A stretch of 5,359 nucleotides of DNA, taken from contig JAEZJA010000251.1 of NCBI GenBank assembly GCA_023415895.1, positions 1 to 5,359 on the forward strand, written 5' to 3'. Origin of the DNA: Bacillota bacterium (GTDB lineage Bacteria > Bacillota > Clostridia > Oscillospirales > Acutalibacteraceae). The position numbers were made by a program, and so were the translations under genes. Below, in pieces: positions 4,511 to 5,359 of the stretch; position 1 is the stretch's first letter; the number at the start of each line of letters is the position of its first letter. The notes beneath the pieces are model-generated. The model had not been told where the DNA came from and made no database searches. It was given only the letters and a program-made list of their open reading frames with translations.

Positions 4511-5359
4511 TCATTGCGCTAAGGTTAATTCTTTTCTTACTTTTGAGGATTCGTAAATGGAACAAATCACACGAACGGCGGCTGCCGCGTCCTCCGGCGG
4601 AATCATTGGCCGTTTATCCTGCATCACCGATTCCGCCAGGTCTCGTAACAGACATACATGGCCATAGATACCAATTTGCATAGGATTTGTTGCTCCACCG
4701 ACTGCTTCGCCTTTTTGCAGATCGGGACGTTCGGGCGCATTTGCTTCATCGAGAAAGGACCATTCCAGAATTCTCTCATCGTTAAAAACAATGGTGCCCT
4801 TTTCACCATAAACGGCAAAGGTGCTGGAGAAACCAGGGTAGGTAGAAGTGGCCCCTTCAATGACGCACAACGCTCCGCTGCGCATATTCAAAACAGCTGC
4901 TGCTGTATCTTCCACCACAATGTTGCGTACGAGGGTTTCTGCGCGGCCATATAACGACTCGACCTCGTCGCCAAGCATCCACAGGATTAAATCGACGCCG
5001 TGAACGCCTTGGTTCATCAGCGCACCGCCGCCATCAAGTTCCCATGTTCCTCGCCATCCGGCGCTGTTATAGTATTCCTGGTCACGGTAGTATTTTAGGT
5101 TGGCATCCGCCAGAACAATTTTACCGAGTTTTCCTTCCCGCACGGCGTTGCGAACGGCGATAGCGACCGGCATCATACGGCGCTGCAAAATGCATTGCAT
5201 TTTAACGCCGCACGCATTGACCACCTGGGTAACTTCTGCAATACGCTGGGGAGTAATCTCCATCGGCTTTTCACAAACAATGTTTTTTCCCGCCCGCGCT
5301 GAGGCCATCACCACTTCCCCATGGATGCCACTTGGCACACAGACACACACAATATCGAC
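4511..5359 (-). CDS. Gfo/Idh/MocA-family NAD(P)-dependent oxidoreductase, partial at N-terminus
   Basis: This is the C-terminal 282 residues of a cytoplasmic NAD(P)-dependent sugar dehydrogenase or reductase. The frame stays open to the right edge, so about 60-70 residues including the GxGxxG nucleotide-binding motif are off-window. The GTG at 5350 is an internal Val within VDIVCVCVPSGIH, not the start. Fragment numbering: VPSGIH (8-13), the hallmark GKNIVCEKP with catalytic-site Lys31, then YYRDQEYYNSAGWRGTW (90-106), and DGGGALMNQGVHGVDLILWMLG (109-130) with His120 and Asp123. These are features of the C-terminal alpha/beta domain that binds the sugar. The WRGTW...DGGGALMNQ...H..D pattern resembles the subgroup containing WlbA-like UDP-N-acetylglucosaminuronate 3-dehydrogenases, though that subgroup is broad and no exact substrate is claimed. 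It is the first gene of those visible, about 110 bp ahead of the isomerase. Oxidation of a hydroxyl (commonly C3) of a glycoside or free amino sugar is the likely chemistry. Confidence 0.93.
   Translation of the reverse strand, partial: VDIVCVCVPSGIHGEVVMASARAGKNIVCEKPMEITPQRIAEVTQVVNACGVKMQCILQRRMMPVAIAVRNAVREGKLGKIVLADANLKYYRDQEYYNSAGWRGTWELDGGGALMNQGVHGVDLILWMLGDEVESLYGRAETLVRNIVVEDTAAAVLNMRSGALCVIEGATSTYPGFSSTFAVYGEKGTIVFNDERILEWSFLDEANAPERPDLQKGEAVGGATNPMQIGIYGHVCLLRDLAESVMQDKRPMIPPEDAAAAVRVICSIYESSKVRKELTLAQ

Noticed and set aside
4511..5350. Reading the oxidoreductase as a complete 279-residue protein starting at GTG 5350
   Set aside because: That GTG codes for an internal Val of the conserved strand before VPSGIH. 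The frame stays open to the window edge, and the nucleotide-binding motif required by the family would be missing.

Overview
The window is a fragment of a bacterial sugar or amino-sugar utilisation locus. All five genes lie on the minus strand, so transcription runs from the right end to the left end. Moderate GC content, strong GGAGG-type ribosome binding sites, two TTG starts, a Firmicutes-style lipoprotein solute-binding protein and the protein subfamilies present all suggest a Bacillota organism, most like Paenibacillus or relatives. That taxonomic guess is inference; there is no rRNA or other marker gene here.

In transcription order the layout is: (1) a Gfo/Idh/MocA-family NAD(P)-dependent oxidoreductase, cut by the right edge so that its N-terminal dinucleotide-binding motif is missing; (2) a xylose-isomerase-like TIM-barrel sugar isomerase/epimerase with an intact Glu-Asp-His-Glu metal site; (3) an N-acetylglucosamine-6-phosphate deacetylase (NagA family); (4) a glucosamine-6-phosphate deaminase homologue (NagB superfamily) with an altered catalytic motif and no canonical phosphate loop; (5) an ABC-transporter sugar-binding lipoprotein, cut by the left edge. 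Gaps are 47 bp (isomerase to nagA), about 110 bp (oxidoreductase to isomerase; nagA to nagB-like) and 207 bp (nagB-like to binding protein).

The gene set suggests import of an oligosaccharide or modified amino sugar by an ABC transporter. Redox modification and isomerisation or epimerisation, N-deacetylation, and an aldose-ketose isomerase/deaminase step would then feed central metabolism. It is not a plain GlcNAc pathway: the NagB homologue departs from canonical NagB at two active-site positions, and the oxidoreductase/TIM-barrel pair is not needed for GlcNAc catabolism. No kinase, PTS component or glycoside hydrolase is inside the window.

The intergenic regions hold plausible but unproven control elements. 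The binding protein appears to have its own extended -10 promoter with a stem-loop at the predicted 5' end of the transcript, and a 7-bp inverted repeat upstream. The leader of the isomerase gene carries an attenuator-like pair of mutually exclusive hairpins. A sigma-A-like promoter may sit ahead of the nagB-like gene. No RNA genes, mobile elements, CRISPR arrays or clear strong terminators were seen.
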